A stretch of 64,000 nt of DNA, from the NCBI RefSeq assembly GCF_036323495.1, contig NZ_AP028947.1, forward strand, positions 3,286,001 to 3,350,000, written 5' to 3'. The position numbers and the translations under genes were made by a program. This DNA comes from Limnobacter thiooxidans (GTDB lineage Bacteria; Pseudomonadota; Gammaproteobacteria; Burkholderiales; Burkholderiaceae_B). The notes beneath the pieces are model-generated. The model did not search any database, was not told the origin of the DNA, and saw only the letters and a program-made list of their open reading frames with translations. Positions 44,547 through 54,088 of this stretch are shown here, in pieces (the first letter of the stretch is position 1; the number at the start of each line of letters is the position of its first letter).

Positions 44547-45998
44547 TCAAGACCCCGCTGACAGCGGGGTCTTCTCTGCACTAAACCCGCCCCCCAAGGC
44601 GCGGATCATCGCCAACGTTGCACCTTGCTGGCTTTGCCAGGCTGAAGCCCAGCTTAGCTGCGCGTTCAACAGGTTGCGCTGGGCATCCAGCAACTCGAGC
44701 TGGTTGGCCACACCGTTGTCCAGCCGAAGCTGTGCAAGACGCACCACTTGGGTCAAGGTTTGAACCTGTTCCTGACGAGCCTGCAAACGCTCTCGCGCCT
44801 CACGCTGGGCCACAATGGCGTCGTAAATTTCCTGGAATGCAGCGCGAACACTGGCCTCGTATTGCAACACGGCCTGGTTGCGGCGAGCTACAGCCGCATC
44901 GCGTTCATCAAACAAGCGACCGGCCTGGAAAATCGGTTGGGTAATCTGCGTCTGGAAGCTCCACACGCGGGCTGGGCCACTGAACAGATTGCTCAAGTCG
45001 GCACTTTCACGCCCACCAAAGGCACTCAAGCCAATTGAGGGGAAAAATGCTTTGCGTGCTGCTTCCAGGTTGGCTTCACCAGCCAGCAACTGCTGTTCAG
45101 CAGCGGCCAGGTCAGGCCTGCGCAGTAACAGTTCTGAAGGTGTGTCTTCCGGCAAGATAAACAGCTTGGTTAATTGCAGGTTATCCACAGCCAAGGCAGG
45201 CAACACAGGCGCGTTGCCACCCACCACCACGGCCAATGCGTTTTGCGCGCGGGCTAGTTGTTCACGCGTATCGGGCAATTGCGCACGCACAGTCAGCAGT
45301 TCGGCTTCAGTTTGGCGCAGTTGAAGTTCATTGCTCAAGCCCACGTCGTAACGTTGCTTGGCCAGTTTGTAGGCAGAATCACGGCTTTCAAGAGTTTGCT
45401 CCAGTACCTTGACCTGAAGGCCCAAAACACGCACTTGGGTGTAGAGCGAAGCCGCTGTGGCTGCGACACTCAAGCGTGCGCCTCGCACGTTGTAACCCTG
45501 CTGCATGAAGCTGGCACTGGCTGCGTCTTTCAGCGCCCCCACACGACCCCACAAGTCAAGTTCCCAAGTGGCTCCAAAACCAAACTGATTGCTTTGATAC
45601 ACATTTTGCCCACCGAATACAGGCACATTACCGGCTTGGGAAGGCCGGTTACGACCGGTTGTGAACTGGCCAAAAATGGAGGGCCATTGTTGTGACTTGG
45701 CAATACCCAACACGGCACCTGCTTCGTTCAGGCGTTCATTGGCCAGCCGCACGTCCGTGTTGTTTTTCAAGGCTTGTTCAACCACCGCATTCAAACCGGG
45801 GTCACCAAGCAAAAGCCACCAGGCTTCATTCTGGATGTTGTTCATGCCAACACCCTTGACGTTTTCGGGCAAAGCCACTTCGGTGGATTGCTCAGGCTTG
45901 CCGGTGAACTTTTCCTGCAAGGGAATTCCAGAGGCGCAGCCTGTCAAGGCCAGCGCCAAACCCAGCGCAAGGGCTTTTTTTGGAAAGGCTTTATACAT
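44547..45998 (-). CDS. RND efflux outer-membrane lipoprotein (OprM/NodT family)
   Basis: 483 residues from ATG 45998 with a perfect AAAGGAGG site. Lipobox LTGC (Cys18). NodT-type segments include WWLLLGDPGLNAVVEQALKNN, FGFGATWELDLWGRVGALKDAA and RRPDLAAAEQQLLAGEANLEAARKAFFPSI. It is the outer-membrane channel of the tripartite pump; its start overlaps the permease end by 8 bp. Confidence 0.93.
   Translation of the reverse strand: MYKAFPKKALALGLALALTGCASGIPLQEKFTGKPEQSTEVALPENVKGVGMNNIQNEAWWLLLGDPGLNAVVEQALKNNTDVRLANERLNEAGAVLGIAKSQQWPSIFGQFTTGRNRPSQAGNVPVFGGQNVYQSNQFGFGATWELDLWGRVGALKDAASASFMQQGYNVRGARLSVAATAASLYTQVRVLGLQVKVLEQTLESRDSAYKLAKQRYDVGLSNELQLRQTEAELLTVRAQLPDTREQLARAQNALAVVVGGNAPVLPALAVDNLQLTKLFILPEDTPSELLLRRPDLAAAEQQLLAGEANLEAARKAFFPSIGLSAFGGRESADLSNLFSGPARVWSFQTQITQPIFQAGRLFDERDAAVARRNQAVLQYEASVRAAFQEIYDAIVAQREARERLQARQEQVQTLTQVVRLAQLRLDNGVANQLELLDAQRNLLNAQLSWASAWQSQQGATLAMIRALGGGFSAEKTPLSAGS
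44549..44573. terminator. Perfect 11-bp hairpin overlapping the end of the OprM-like gene
   Basis: AAGACCCCGCT-GAC-AGCGGGGTCTT. The left edge is shared with the stop codon of the minus-strand outer-membrane gene, so its last eight codons are part of the stem. T-rich sequence follows on both strands. It can terminate the convergent repeat-protein gene and the RND operon. Confidence 0.7.
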
Positions 45999-48900
45999 GC
46001 TCGCCTCCTTTGTTGTGTGTAGATTGATTGGATGAATCATTTGCTTCCTCTTCATCGTCATGGTGTCGGCCACCTTTTTCACCTCTGTCAATCAGGCGGT
46101 AAAACAGGGGCACGAAGAAAATGGCCAGCAATGTGGCGGCTGTCATGCCACCCATCACACCAGTACCCACGGCAGCGCGCGCGCCGGCACCAGCTCCACT
46201 GGAAAACGCCAGCGGGACAACCCCCAGAATAAACGCAAACGAGGTCATCAAAATGGGGCGGAACCGCAAACGGGCTGCTTCAAGGGAGGCGTCCAGTGCC
46301 GACATGCCTTCCTCGCGCTTTAACACGGCAAACTCCACGATCAAAATCGCATTCTTGGCAGCCAGGCCCAACAAGGTCACCAAACCGATCTGGAAATAAA
46401 CGTCATTGGTCATGTCGCGCATCCACACGGCAAGCAGCGCACCAAAAATACCGAAGGGCATGGCCAGCAACACCGAGAACGGCAGTGTCCACTTCTCATA
46501 CTGTGCGGCCAGAATCAGGAACACCATCAATGCGCCCAAAATGAGCGCGAAGCTGGACGAACCGGCGGAACGCTTTTCCTGGAAAGAAGCGCCGGAGAAG
46601 TCGTAGCTGAAATCGGCTGGAAGCACTTCGGCTGCAATGTCTTCAATGGCTTGAATGGCCTCACCAGAACTGACACCGGGTGCGCCACTGCCCAACAGTT
46701 TCACTGCAGGTAGATTGTTGAAACGCTCCAAAGTTTCCGGGCCTTGTGAAAATTCCACTTTTGCAAAGGCAGAAATCGGGATCATCTCGCCCTTGTTTGA
46801 GCGCACATACATGTTGCCAATATCGGTCGGGCTTTTGCGGTACTGCGCATCGGCTGACATCAATACCTGCCAAGTGCGGCCAAACTTGTTGAAGTCGTTC
46901 ACATAGTAGGTACCCATGCTGGCAGACAAGGTGTCAAACACCTCGTTCACATTCACACCCATGGCGCGTGCACGTTCACGGTCTACGTCCACGTACAACT
47001 GCGGGGTGCCGGGGCGCCACAGGGTTTGAACACCCGCCAGGCGGGGGTCTTTGTTGGCCTTGGCCATGAAGTCGTTCATGACTTTACCCAGCGCAGCAGA
47101 TCCACCCTCACCCCGGTTTTGAATATAAAACTCGAAACCGCCCGCATTGCCCAAACCAAAAATGGGGGGCGGTGCAAAAGCCAGCACAAGTCCTTCCTGA
47201 ACCCCCGCCGTTCGGCCAAACAATTCACCCACCAGGTCTTTGGTCACGGCTTCACGGTCGTCCCAGTGGCGTTGAGTCACAAACAACGTAGCTGCGCTGT
47301 TTTTAAAGCTGCCGCCCAGAAAGTCCAGGCCCGTGAAGGCAACGGAGTATTCATTGGCCGGGTTGGCGGCCACGGCATCCACGACTTGGGCTACTACCTT
47401 GTCGGTGCGCTGCAAGGTGGCACCATCGGGCAAAAACACAGCAGCAATGAAATAGCCTTGGTCTTCATCGGGTACCAGTGAACCGGGTGTGGCCTTGAAC
47501 AAGCCCGCGGTCACAATCAACATCACCAAAAACAGGCCAATACCAATCGCGGGGCGCAGGCTGATGAACTTCACGCCGCCCACATAGCGGGTGGTTACGC
47601 GTGCAAACCAGTTGTTGAATGCAGTGAAGAACTTGCCCGGCTTTTTGTGTTCGTGCTTGAGCAACAGCACGCACAAGGCAGGCGTCATGGTCAACGCGAC
47701 CACGCCGGAAACAATCACGGCGATTGAAATGGTGATGGCAAACTGGCGGTACAGCTCGCCGGTCAAACCACCCAGAAAACCAATGGGGATGAACACCGCT
47801 GACAGCACCAGCACAATGGCAATCACCGGCCCGGTGACTTCTTCCATGGCTTTGATGGCGGCTTTTCGGGCACTCAAGCCCTCTTCGTGCATGATGCGTT
47901 CGACGTTTTCAAGCACCACAATGGCGTCGTCCACCACAATACCAATGGCCAAAACCATGCCAAACAGGGTCAGGGTGTTGATGGAATAACCCAACATGTA
48001 CAAGCCTGCAAAGGCGCCCAGCAGGGACACAGGCACGGCCAAAATCGGGATCAACGTGGCGCGCCAGTTTTGCAGAAATACGTACACCACGATGAACACG
48101 AGAATCATCGCCTCAACCAGGGTTTTAACCACTTCGCGAATGGACACCTCTACAAACCGCGTGGTGTCATAGGGCACGGCATAGTCCAGCCCTTCCGGGA
48201 AGTCGGCTGAAATTTCATCCATGGTGGTCTTGACGGTTTGCGCCACATCCAGTGCGTTGGCACCCGGCTGCAGAAACACACCAACCAAGGTGGCGGGCTT
48301 GCCGTTGATTCGACCATTGAAGTCGTAGTCTTTCGAACCCAATTCGACCCGGGCCACGTCTTTCAGGCGCAATGATGACCCATCTGCATTCACGCGAAGC
48401 AGGATGTTTTCAAATTCTTCCGGTTCGCTCAAACGGCCTTGGGCAGTCACGGTATATACCAGTTCCTGGCCGTTGTTGTTCGGCGACTGCCCCACCTTGC
48501 CTGCTGCAAACTGGGCATTCTGTTCGTTCAATGCAGCCGCAATGTCGCCTGCAGTCAGTTTCAGCTGGGCCATGCGGTCGGGCTTGATCCAGATGCGCAT
48601 GGCGTAGTCTTTCGCACCGAAAATCTGCACGTTGGTAGTGCCTGGAATCCGCTTGATGCGGTCCAGCACGTTCAAGGTGACGTAGTTGGAGGTGTAAAAG
48701 TCGTCAAACCGGCCGTCTTCGGAATAAAAGGCCAATACCTGCAAGAACGATGAAGAACCCTTGTTGACGGTCACACCCTGCCTGCGCACTTCCTGCGGCA
48801 GGATGTTTTCAACCTGTTTTACTCGGTTGTTCACGTTCAGGGCGGCCTGGTCGGGGTCGGTGCCAATCTCGAACGTCACCATGATTTCAACCACGCCACT

Positions 48901-49155
48901 GCTGGCCGAGGTTGAGCTCATGTACATCATGTCCTCAACACCGTTGATGGCGTTCTCGATCGGAGCGGCCACCGTGCTGGCGATCACTTCCGCCGAGGCA
49001 CCAGGGTAAACAGCACGTACCTGCACCACGGGTGGTGCAATTTCTGGATACTGGGCAATGGGCAAGCCACGCATGGCGGCCAAACCGGCCAGCATGATGA
49101 AAATCGACAGCACGGCCGCAAACACAGGCCGGTCGATAAAGAATTTCGAAAACAT
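45991..49155 (-). CDS. RND multidrug efflux permease (HAE1, AcrB/MexB-like)
   Basis: 1054 residues, the full length of HAE1 pumps. It starts MFSKFFIDRPVFAAVLSI. Proton relay segment FGMVLAIGIVVDDAIVVLENVERIM with the two Asp is present, as are GFLGGLTGELYRQFAITIS and KNAILIVEFA. It exports drugs and other amphiphiles from membrane and periplasm. AGAGG lies before the ATG. Twelve bp downstream of the adaptor gene; three-gene operon. Confidence 0.95.
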   Translation of the reverse strand: MFSKFFIDRPVFAAVLSIFIMLAGLAAMRGLPIAQYPEIAPPVVQVRAVYPGASAEVIASTVAAPIENAINGVEDMMYMSSTSASSGVVEIMVTFEIGTDPDQAALNVNNRVKQVENILPQEVRRQGVTVNKGSSSFLQVLAFYSEDGRFDDFYTSNYVTLNVLDRIKRIPGTTNVQIFGAKDYAMRIWIKPDRMAQLKLTAGDIAAALNEQNAQFAAGKVGQSPNNNGQELVYTVTAQGRLSEPEEFENILLRVNADGSSLRLKDVARVELGSKDYDFNGRINGKPATLVGVFLQPGANALDVAQTVKTTMDEISADFPEGLDYAVPYDTTRFVEVSIREVVKTLVEAMILVFIVVYVFLQNWRATLIPILAVPVSLLGAFAGLYMLGYSINTLTLFGMVLAIGIVVDDAIVVLENVERIMHEEGLSARKAAIKAMEEVTGPVIAIVLVLSAVFIPIGFLGGLTGELYRQFAITISIAVIVSGVVALTMTPALCVLLLKHEHKKPGKFFTAFNNWFARVTTRYVGGVKFISLRPAIGIGLFLVMLIVTAGLFKATPGSLVPDEDQGYFIAAVFLPDGATLQRTDKVVAQVVDAVAANPANEYSVAFTGLDFLGGSFKNSAATLFVTQRHWDDREAVTKDLVGELFGRTAGVQEGLVLAFAPPPIFGLGNAGGFEFYIQNRGEGGSAALGKVMNDFMAKANKDPRLAGVQTLWRPGTPQLYVDVDRERARAMGVNVNEVFDTLSASMGTYYVNDFNKFGRTWQVLMSADAQYRKSPTDIGNMYVRSNKGEMIPISAFAKVEFSQGPETLERFNNLPAVKLLGSGAPGVSSGEAIQAIEDIAAEVLPADFSYDFSGASFQEKRSAGSSSFALILGALMVFLILAAQYEKWTLPFSVLLAMPFGIFGALLAVWMRDMTNDVYFQIGLVTLLGLAAKNAILIVEFAVLKREEGMSALDASLEAARLRFRPILMTSFAFILGVVPLAFSSGAGAGARAAVGTGVMGGMTAATLLAIFFVPLFYRLIDRGEKGGRHHDDEEEANDSSNQSTHNKGGEHV

Positions 49156-49166
49156 GGTCTGGCCTC

Positions 49167-50438
49167 TTACTGCTTGGTTTCAGTTGCTTCAGGTGTGGCT
49201 GCGGGTTGCGCAGGCGCCTGCTGGGCTTGTGCTGCATCGCCGGCAATAACCGGTTTTACCGGTGTACCGGGGGGCGCTTTCATGAAGCCGTCGGTAATCA
49301 CCTTGTCGCCATTGGCCAGACCTTTTGTGACAACCCACTGGTCGCCTTTCCACTGGGCCACTTCAACCGGGCGCGGGGCCACTGTGTTTTCCGGGCTGAC
49401 GGTCATTACCACTTTGCCACCCGCCGGATTTTCCAGCACGGCACGCTGCGGTAACAGCACCGCGTCTTTTTGCACGGCACCACTGATGCGCACCCGCACA
49501 AACTGGCCCGGGCTCAGCACTTCCTTGTCATTGGCCAACACAGCCCTTGCGTCCACAGTGCCCGTGGCAGGGTTCACCCGCACATCCTTGAAGCCCAGCT
49601 TCGCTTTCAAGCCCATGGGCTCGCCATCGGCTCCCAGCACTTCAACCACCATGTCGCCATTGGGCAAGCTGACTGCCCCGCTGGCCACGCCTTTGCGCAG
49701 TTGCTCGTGGTCTTTTTCAGGAATGCCGAAGTTCACATACACCTGGTCCACCTGGGTGACGGTGGTCAACAATTCGGACGGACCCGACACGAAGCTGCCC
49801 TCGGAATACTGTGAGCGGCTCGCAAAACCATTCACGGGTGACTGAACCCGCGCGTATTCCAGGTTCAAGCGGGCTGTGCGAACTGCCGCACTGGCCACTT
49901 GCTGATCAGCCTTGGCCACTTCAAAGGCAGACTGCGCAGCGTCTAGCTCAGACTGAGAAACAGCCTTGCTTTCAGCCAGTGGCATGACGCGTTTGTAGTC
50001 GCGCTCGGCTTGGGCTGTGCGTACTTTGGCTGAATTTTCATCGGCCAAAGCGCGCGTCAAAGCAGTTTGATAGGGTGCATTATCAAGGCTGTACAGTGAC
50101 TGGCCTTTTTTCACGCGCCCTCCCTCTTCAAACATGCGGCGCTCGATAATACCGGCCACACGGGCGCGGATTTCAACCTCGCGAAGACCGGCAATTTGTG
50201 CGGGGTACTCGTAAACCAGGTCCAACTGCTCGGTTTTCACCTCCACCACCGGCACAGGTGCGGGCTGACCACCAGCAGGTCCGCCGGGCGCTTGCGCGTC
50301 TGCACCTGAACCACAGCCCAAGAGCAAAGTCGTGGACAATACAGTCACCAACAAGGCCGGGAAAAAGGTCACCCCAGCGAATGATCGGCTATAGGGGGAG
50401 GCTTGGGTTTGTTTTGAATTCAATGAGTTGCTGTACAT
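49167..50438 (-). CDS. RND efflux periplasmic adaptor (MFP family)
   Basis: 423 residues. A lipoprotein signal with LLLGC follows a 30-residue leader (MYSNSLNSKQTQ...), so the true start may be later. The AcrA/MexA pattern is clear: VEVKTEQLDLVYEYPAQIAGLREVEIRARVAGIIERRMFEEGGRVKKGQSLY, then a hairpin, LNLEYARVQSPVNG and VLLPQRAVLENPAGGKVV. It bridges the permease and outer-membrane channel. First gene of the operon, divergent from the TetR regulator. Confidence 0.93.
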   Translation of the reverse strand: MYSNSLNSKQTQASPYSRSFAGVTFFPALLVTVLSTTLLLGCGSGADAQAPGGPAGGQPAPVPVVEVKTEQLDLVYEYPAQIAGLREVEIRARVAGIIERRMFEEGGRVKKGQSLYSLDNAPYQTALTRALADENSAKVRTAQAERDYKRVMPLAESKAVSQSELDAAQSAFEVAKADQQVASAAVRTARLNLEYARVQSPVNGFASRSQYSEGSFVSGPSELLTTVTQVDQVYVNFGIPEKDHEQLRKGVASGAVSLPNGDMVVEVLGADGEPMGLKAKLGFKDVRVNPATGTVDARAVLANDKEVLSPGQFVRVRISGAVQKDAVLLPQRAVLENPAGGKVVMTVSPENTVAPRPVEVAQWKGDQWVVTKGLANGDKVITDGFMKAPPGTPVKPVIAGDAAQAQQAPAQPAATPEATETKQ

Positions 50439-50506
50439 GGTGCGTGCCGTGTTATAACCCTTGCGGGAATTTTTCGGGTTGATTTAATGACCGAGAAGTC
50501 AGATAA

Positions 50507-50530
50507 TACATACATGCATGAGTGTATGTA
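50507..50530. promoter_or_regulatory. AcrR-type operator between pump operon and its regulator
   Basis: TACATACA-N8-TGTATGTA is a perfect 8-bp inverted repeat. E. coli AcrR binds a 24-bp site with the same arms and spacing. It lies 69 bp before the adaptor start and 31 bp before the regulator start, so it can control both. Confidence 0.8.
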
Positions 50531-50560
50531 AATAATTTTTTCAATTGGGCGACGGCAATT

Positions 50561-51181
50561 GTGGTGAGAAAAACCAAGGAAGAAGCACTGGAAACACGCA
50601 ACCTGATTCTGGATACAGCCGAAGCTGTTTTTTCAGAAAAGGGTGTATCCAGGACCACGCTGAACGACATTGCCCGCGCCGCCAACCTGACTCGGGGTGC
50701 CATTTACTGGCACTTCAAGAACAAGGCTGACCTATTTGACGCCATGTTGCAACGGGTCATTCTGCCCATGGATGAATTCATCGCCACGCCCGACCTGCAT
50801 CCTGAACAACAACCCCTGGCGTATCTGCGCACCCGTTCCATGCACGTGGTGAGGACCCTGGCAGAAAACCCGCGCATTCAACGTGTGTTTGACATCGTGA
50901 TGCACAAAACCGAAATGGTGGACGACATGTTGCCCATCCGCGACAGGCACCTTGAAACAATCCAGGGGTGCCTGCACACCATAGAGACAGACTTTCAAGC
51001 TGCGATTGACAAGGGGGAACTACCCGCCGCTACCAACGCCCGAATGGCAGCAATTGGCTTGCATTCACTGATCGATGGCCTGTTCGCCAATTATGTGCTT
51101 AGCCCGAACCTGTTTGATTTGATGGAACAGGCTGAATTCACCATCGACAATTATTTAGACGGCCTGGCCAACCGCTGCTAG
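50561..51181 (+). CDS. TetR-family repressor of the RND pump (AcrR/TtgR-like)
   Basis: 206 residues from GTG 50561, giving MVRKTKEEALETRNLILDTAE as in AcrR. The helix-turn-helix reads TTLNDIARAANLTRGAIYWHFKNKADLFDAML, identical in style to AcrR/TtgR. The ligand domain follows with LHSLIDGLFANYVLSPNLFDL. It is divergent from the adaptor gene across an AcrR-like operator; drug-responsive repression is expected. Start codon choice is by analogy, as the ribosome site is weak. Confidence 0.9.
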   Translation: MVRKTKEEALETRNLILDTAEAVFSEKGVSRTTLNDIARAANLTRGAIYWHFKNKADLFDAMLQRVILPMDEFIATPDLHPEQQPLAYLRTRSMHVVRTLAENPRIQRVFDIVMHKTEMVDDMLPIRDRHLETIQGCLHTIETDFQAAIDKGELPAATNARMAAIGLHSLIDGLFANYVLSPNLFDLMEQAEFTIDNYLDGLANRC

Positions 51182-51197
51182 ATTTTCGAACCCGTTT

Positions 51198-51884
51198 TTA
51201 CACCCGGCCAGTGACTGGAATGCCTGTTCCGTTGATGTCGCGGGCAGCATTTGACAACAGAAAAGCGATAACACCGGCCAAGGATTCTGGCGATACCCAG
51301 TCAGCCGGGTCTGAATCGGGCATGGCCTCCCGGTTGGCGGGTGTATCCAGAATGCTGGGCAGGACCGCGTTGGCGCGAATGCCCAAGTGCTTGTTCTCGG
51401 CGGCCAAGGCCTCAGTCAAGCGCAATACAGCCGATTTGGCCGCAGCATACGCACCCATGCCCTCAAGCGCCTTGCCTGCCGCTGCAGCACCGATGTTCAC
51501 AATCACGCCGCTTTGCTGGTCTTGAAACTGGGGCAAGATGGCTTGGCACATGTTCACCGTGGTTTGAACATTCATGGCGAATTGCAGGTTCCAGGTGTCC
51601 AGGCTGCTCTCGGCTTGTCGTTCCCACACAAAACCACCCGCGATGTTGACCACCGCATCAATTTGACCAAAGTATTCCCAAGCCTGGTTCACCACCTCCT
51701 GGGCATGTTCCGGCAAGGTCAAGTCCACATTGCCAATCGACACAGCATCGCTTTCACCTTCCCAATCGGGTTGGTTCAGGTCAACCAACAACAAACGATA
51801 ACCCAAGCTGCCCAAGTGGGTGGCCACGGCCTGCCCCAGGTTACCCGCCGCACCGGTGATGATGGCCACTGGACTACTGTTCAT
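51198..51884 (-). CDS. Short-chain dehydrogenase/reductase
   Basis: 228 residues from ATG 51884 with GAGGAG before it; open frame upstream is not used. NAD(P)-binding GAAGNLGQAVA, NIAGGF and the catalytic YAAAK (GAYAAAKSAV) with Ser region VNIGAAAAGK, where Gly-Ala replaces the usual Ser, so the catalytic tetrad is unclear. Substrate unknown. Convergent with the TetR gene, 16 bp apart. Confidence 0.8.
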   Translation of the reverse strand: MNSSPVAIITGAAGNLGQAVATHLGSLGYRLLLVDLNQPDWEGESDAVSIGNVDLTLPEHAQEVVNQAWEYFGQIDAVVNIAGGFVWERQAESSLDTWNLQFAMNVQTTVNMCQAILPQFQDQQSGVIVNIGAAAAGKALEGMGAYAAAKSAVLRLTEALAAENKHLGIRANAVLPSILDTPANREAMPDSDPADWVSPESLAGVIAFLLSNAARDINGTGIPVTGRV

Positions 51885-52062
51885 GTGAATTGACTCCTCG
51901 CGTTGAATTGTGCATTTCCCTCTATTTTGACATGCCAATGCGATCATTCGACGCCCAGGCCCCGTTCGAATACCCCCTTTGTGGGCAACGCATTGGGGCA
52001 ATCCTGAAACCGATCCACGCGGCCGTTGAACTGACATCACCAAAATTTTTCCGGGGTATGTC

Positions 52063-52776
52063 ATGTGGAACGGTTTGTTTTTCGGTTTGGTCAGCCTGTT
52101 CACACCGCAGGCCAGCTTGCCCGATGTGGCAGCGGTTCAAGCGGAAGTTCATCAATTCTCAAAGGTTTATGCGATCAACACTGAGCGCATTCATGTGCGT
52201 GAAAGCACGATGAAGAACCCATCTCCTTTCCTGACCAATAGCGGCATCAAGGCCTGCGTGCTGCACATCAACCAGAACAACGATGCAAAACGGGTGTGGT
52301 CCCATTTCCTGAACGCAGGGGAGGAAGGCCTGGAGCCTGCCTTTCTAGCTTTTACTTCAGGCCATGAACTGACCCATTGCCTGATGTCGGAGCCCGGTAA
52401 ACGGCAGGCAACCCGCAAAGCACTGGAAGCACAACTGGGTTTGAAATTCAAAAACAATGTTCACTTTGAGGAAACCCTGGCCGACCTGGTTGGGCTGGCC
52501 TACGTGGCTAGAGTTGCGCCTGAGTTCTACGACATGGTGAAGGCCCACATCAAAGCCATTCGAACCGACTTTTCCAGCCGAGACCCCGAACACAACAGCA
52601 GCCAAGCCATTCATGCCGACCACATTGCCTGGGTGGATGCCTTGTTAGAGAAACCGGGGCAAAACAAGCTCGAACTCCATGCCGACGGGCTGCCGCTGCC
52701 TGGCAGTCAAGGTGCCACCGTGGTTCTCAATGGACTTTCTGGCAATGGCAAGGCCCAGCCCGTGCCCAGCCTTTGA
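52063..52776 (+). CDS. Putative secreted zinc metallopeptidase (HExxH), unknown family
   Basis: 237 residues with a signal-like N-terminus (WNGLFFGLVSLFTPQASLP). FTSGHELTHCLMSEP is a HExxH zinc motif and FEETLADLVGLAYVA about 35 residues later could supply the third ligand (Glu), as in gluzincin-like arrangements. I do not recognise the family. GGGG lies before the ATG. The last 44 codons lie antisense to the end of the sensor kinase gene (132-bp overlap), and the tail beyond about residue 195 does not look domain-like. Confidence 0.65.
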   Translation: MWNGLFFGLVSLFTPQASLPDVAAVQAEVHQFSKVYAINTERIHVRESTMKNPSPFLTNSGIKACVLHINQNNDAKRVWSHFLNAGEEGLEPAFLAFTSGHELTHCLMSEPGKRQATRKALEAQLGLKFKNNVHFEETLADLVGLAYVARVAPEFYDMVKAHIKAIRTDFSSRDPEHNSSQAIHADHIAWVDALLEKPGQNKLELHADGLPLPGSQGATVVLNGLSGNGKAQPVPSL

Positions 52777-54084
52777 GCCGTGCTTGAAAAAAGGCGTGAA
52801 CAGTTTTCCCATTAACTCTGCAGGCACGCCAGGCCCGTCATCCAGCACCTGAATGCACAGAGCCCCTTGTGTGCTCTGCCGGGCCACCACTTCAATCTTG
52901 CCACCATCCGGCGTGTGCTTCACGGCATTGCGAATGAGATTGTCAAAGGCACGCTGCAACACCTCCGGCTCGCAAGGCATGGCCCAGCTGTCAAGCAGCT
53001 CCTGAAATTCAATGTGTTTGTTTTGTTGCTGTGCCTCGAACCGGGCGTCTTCCACCACAGCACCCAGCAATTCAATCACGTTGTGGGTGGCGCGGGCAGA
53101 ATGGGTGGATTGGGTCGATTCCAGCCGGGACAAGTTCAGCAACTCACCAATCAGGTGGTCCAAGCGCTCGGCCTCTGTTTCAATTCGGCTCAGGCTGTTG
53201 TCCAGCTGGGCCGGATTCTGTCGCGCAAGCCCCACCGCCAGGTTCAACCGGGCCAAAGGTGATCTCAATTCATGCGACACATCGTGCAACAAGGCTTTTT
53301 GTTGCTCAATCCGCGCCTCAATTTCGGAAGCCATCAAGTCAAAACCACTGAGCAACTCACCCATTTCATCGGTACGTTGTCGCCCTGACCTGGATATTCG
53401 AATGCCAAGCCTGCCCTTGCCAGCCTCGCGAAATGCATTCTTGAGGGTATTCAATGGCTTGCTGAATGTGTACGCCAACACGCCTGCAAACAAAAGGCTG
53501 GCCAGCAATGCGGCAAACAGGCCCGCGCCGGGAAAGGGTGGCAAGGGCGGTTGCAGGGCATCTCGATGGCGCCGTCCTTCGCCCCGTGTGCCCTCGCCCC
53601 GCAGCCCTTCCCCACGCCCTTCAAGCTGTTTGGCATGCTCATCTGAAGGTTCCACGCCTGGCTCTGCTGGTTTTCGAGGTCGGGGAATAAAGAGTATCCA
53701 CTGTGACTGGTCTTTCGCAGTCACCTTCAATATTCCCGGTTCGGCTTGTTCCAGACCTGCAAACAAGGCATTGACGCGCGGGCGAATATTTTCTGGAATT
53801 TCACGCCCAAGAATATCTGAGCCGCCCTGCGAGACGGCAAAAACCGGCACGGCGTTACCTGTCCGCAAGCGATTGCGCTCAAGAAGGTCTTGCAGGGCCA
53901 GCGGGCCTTTGCCTTCCAGCACCTCCTGCATGGTTTCCAGCATGAATTGTGTACGGGGCCCTTCGGCAATGTCGCTGCTGGCAGGCTTTTCCCGCATCAG
54001 ATAAAGAGCACTGCCCGTGGCCAGCGCCGCAGCGATCAGGCACAACCAGAAACCGAAGAAGAACTTCCAGAATAATTTGCCCAT
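52645..54084 (-). CDS. Sensor histidine kinase, CpxA/RstB-like
   Basis: 479 residues with an N-terminal helix, a periplasmic domain, a second helix (FAALLASLLFAGVLAYTFS), HAMP, then HisKA with the phosphorylated His in HDVSHELRSPLARLNL and HATPase with NLIRNAVKHTP, DGPGVP and GHGLGLAIA. The periplasmic part holds a short RGEG-repeat, Arg/Pro-rich stretch before the second helix. It is 4 bp from the regulator gene and opposite Spy/CpxP, suggesting envelope stress sensing. Confidence 0.9.
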   Translation of the reverse strand: MGKLFWKFFFGFWLCLIAAALATGSALYLMREKPASSDIAEGPRTQFMLETMQEVLEGKGPLALQDLLERNRLRTGNAVPVFAVSQGGSDILGREIPENIRPRVNALFAGLEQAEPGILKVTAKDQSQWILFIPRPRKPAEPGVEPSDEHAKQLEGRGEGLRGEGTRGEGRRHRDALQPPLPPFPGAGLFAALLASLLFAGVLAYTFSKPLNTLKNAFREAGKGRLGIRISRSGRQRTDEMGELLSGFDLMASEIEARIEQQKALLHDVSHELRSPLARLNLAVGLARQNPAQLDNSLSRIETEAERLDHLIGELLNLSRLESTQSTHSARATHNVIELLGAVVEDARFEAQQQNKHIEFQELLDSWAMPCEPEVLQRAFDNLIRNAVKHTPDGGKIEVVARQSTQGALCIQVLDDGPGVPAELMGKLFTPFFKHGSKAGHGLGLAIARKSIENHGGTLTARQRQPVGMEFELVLPRFL

Positions 54085-54088
54085 GGGG

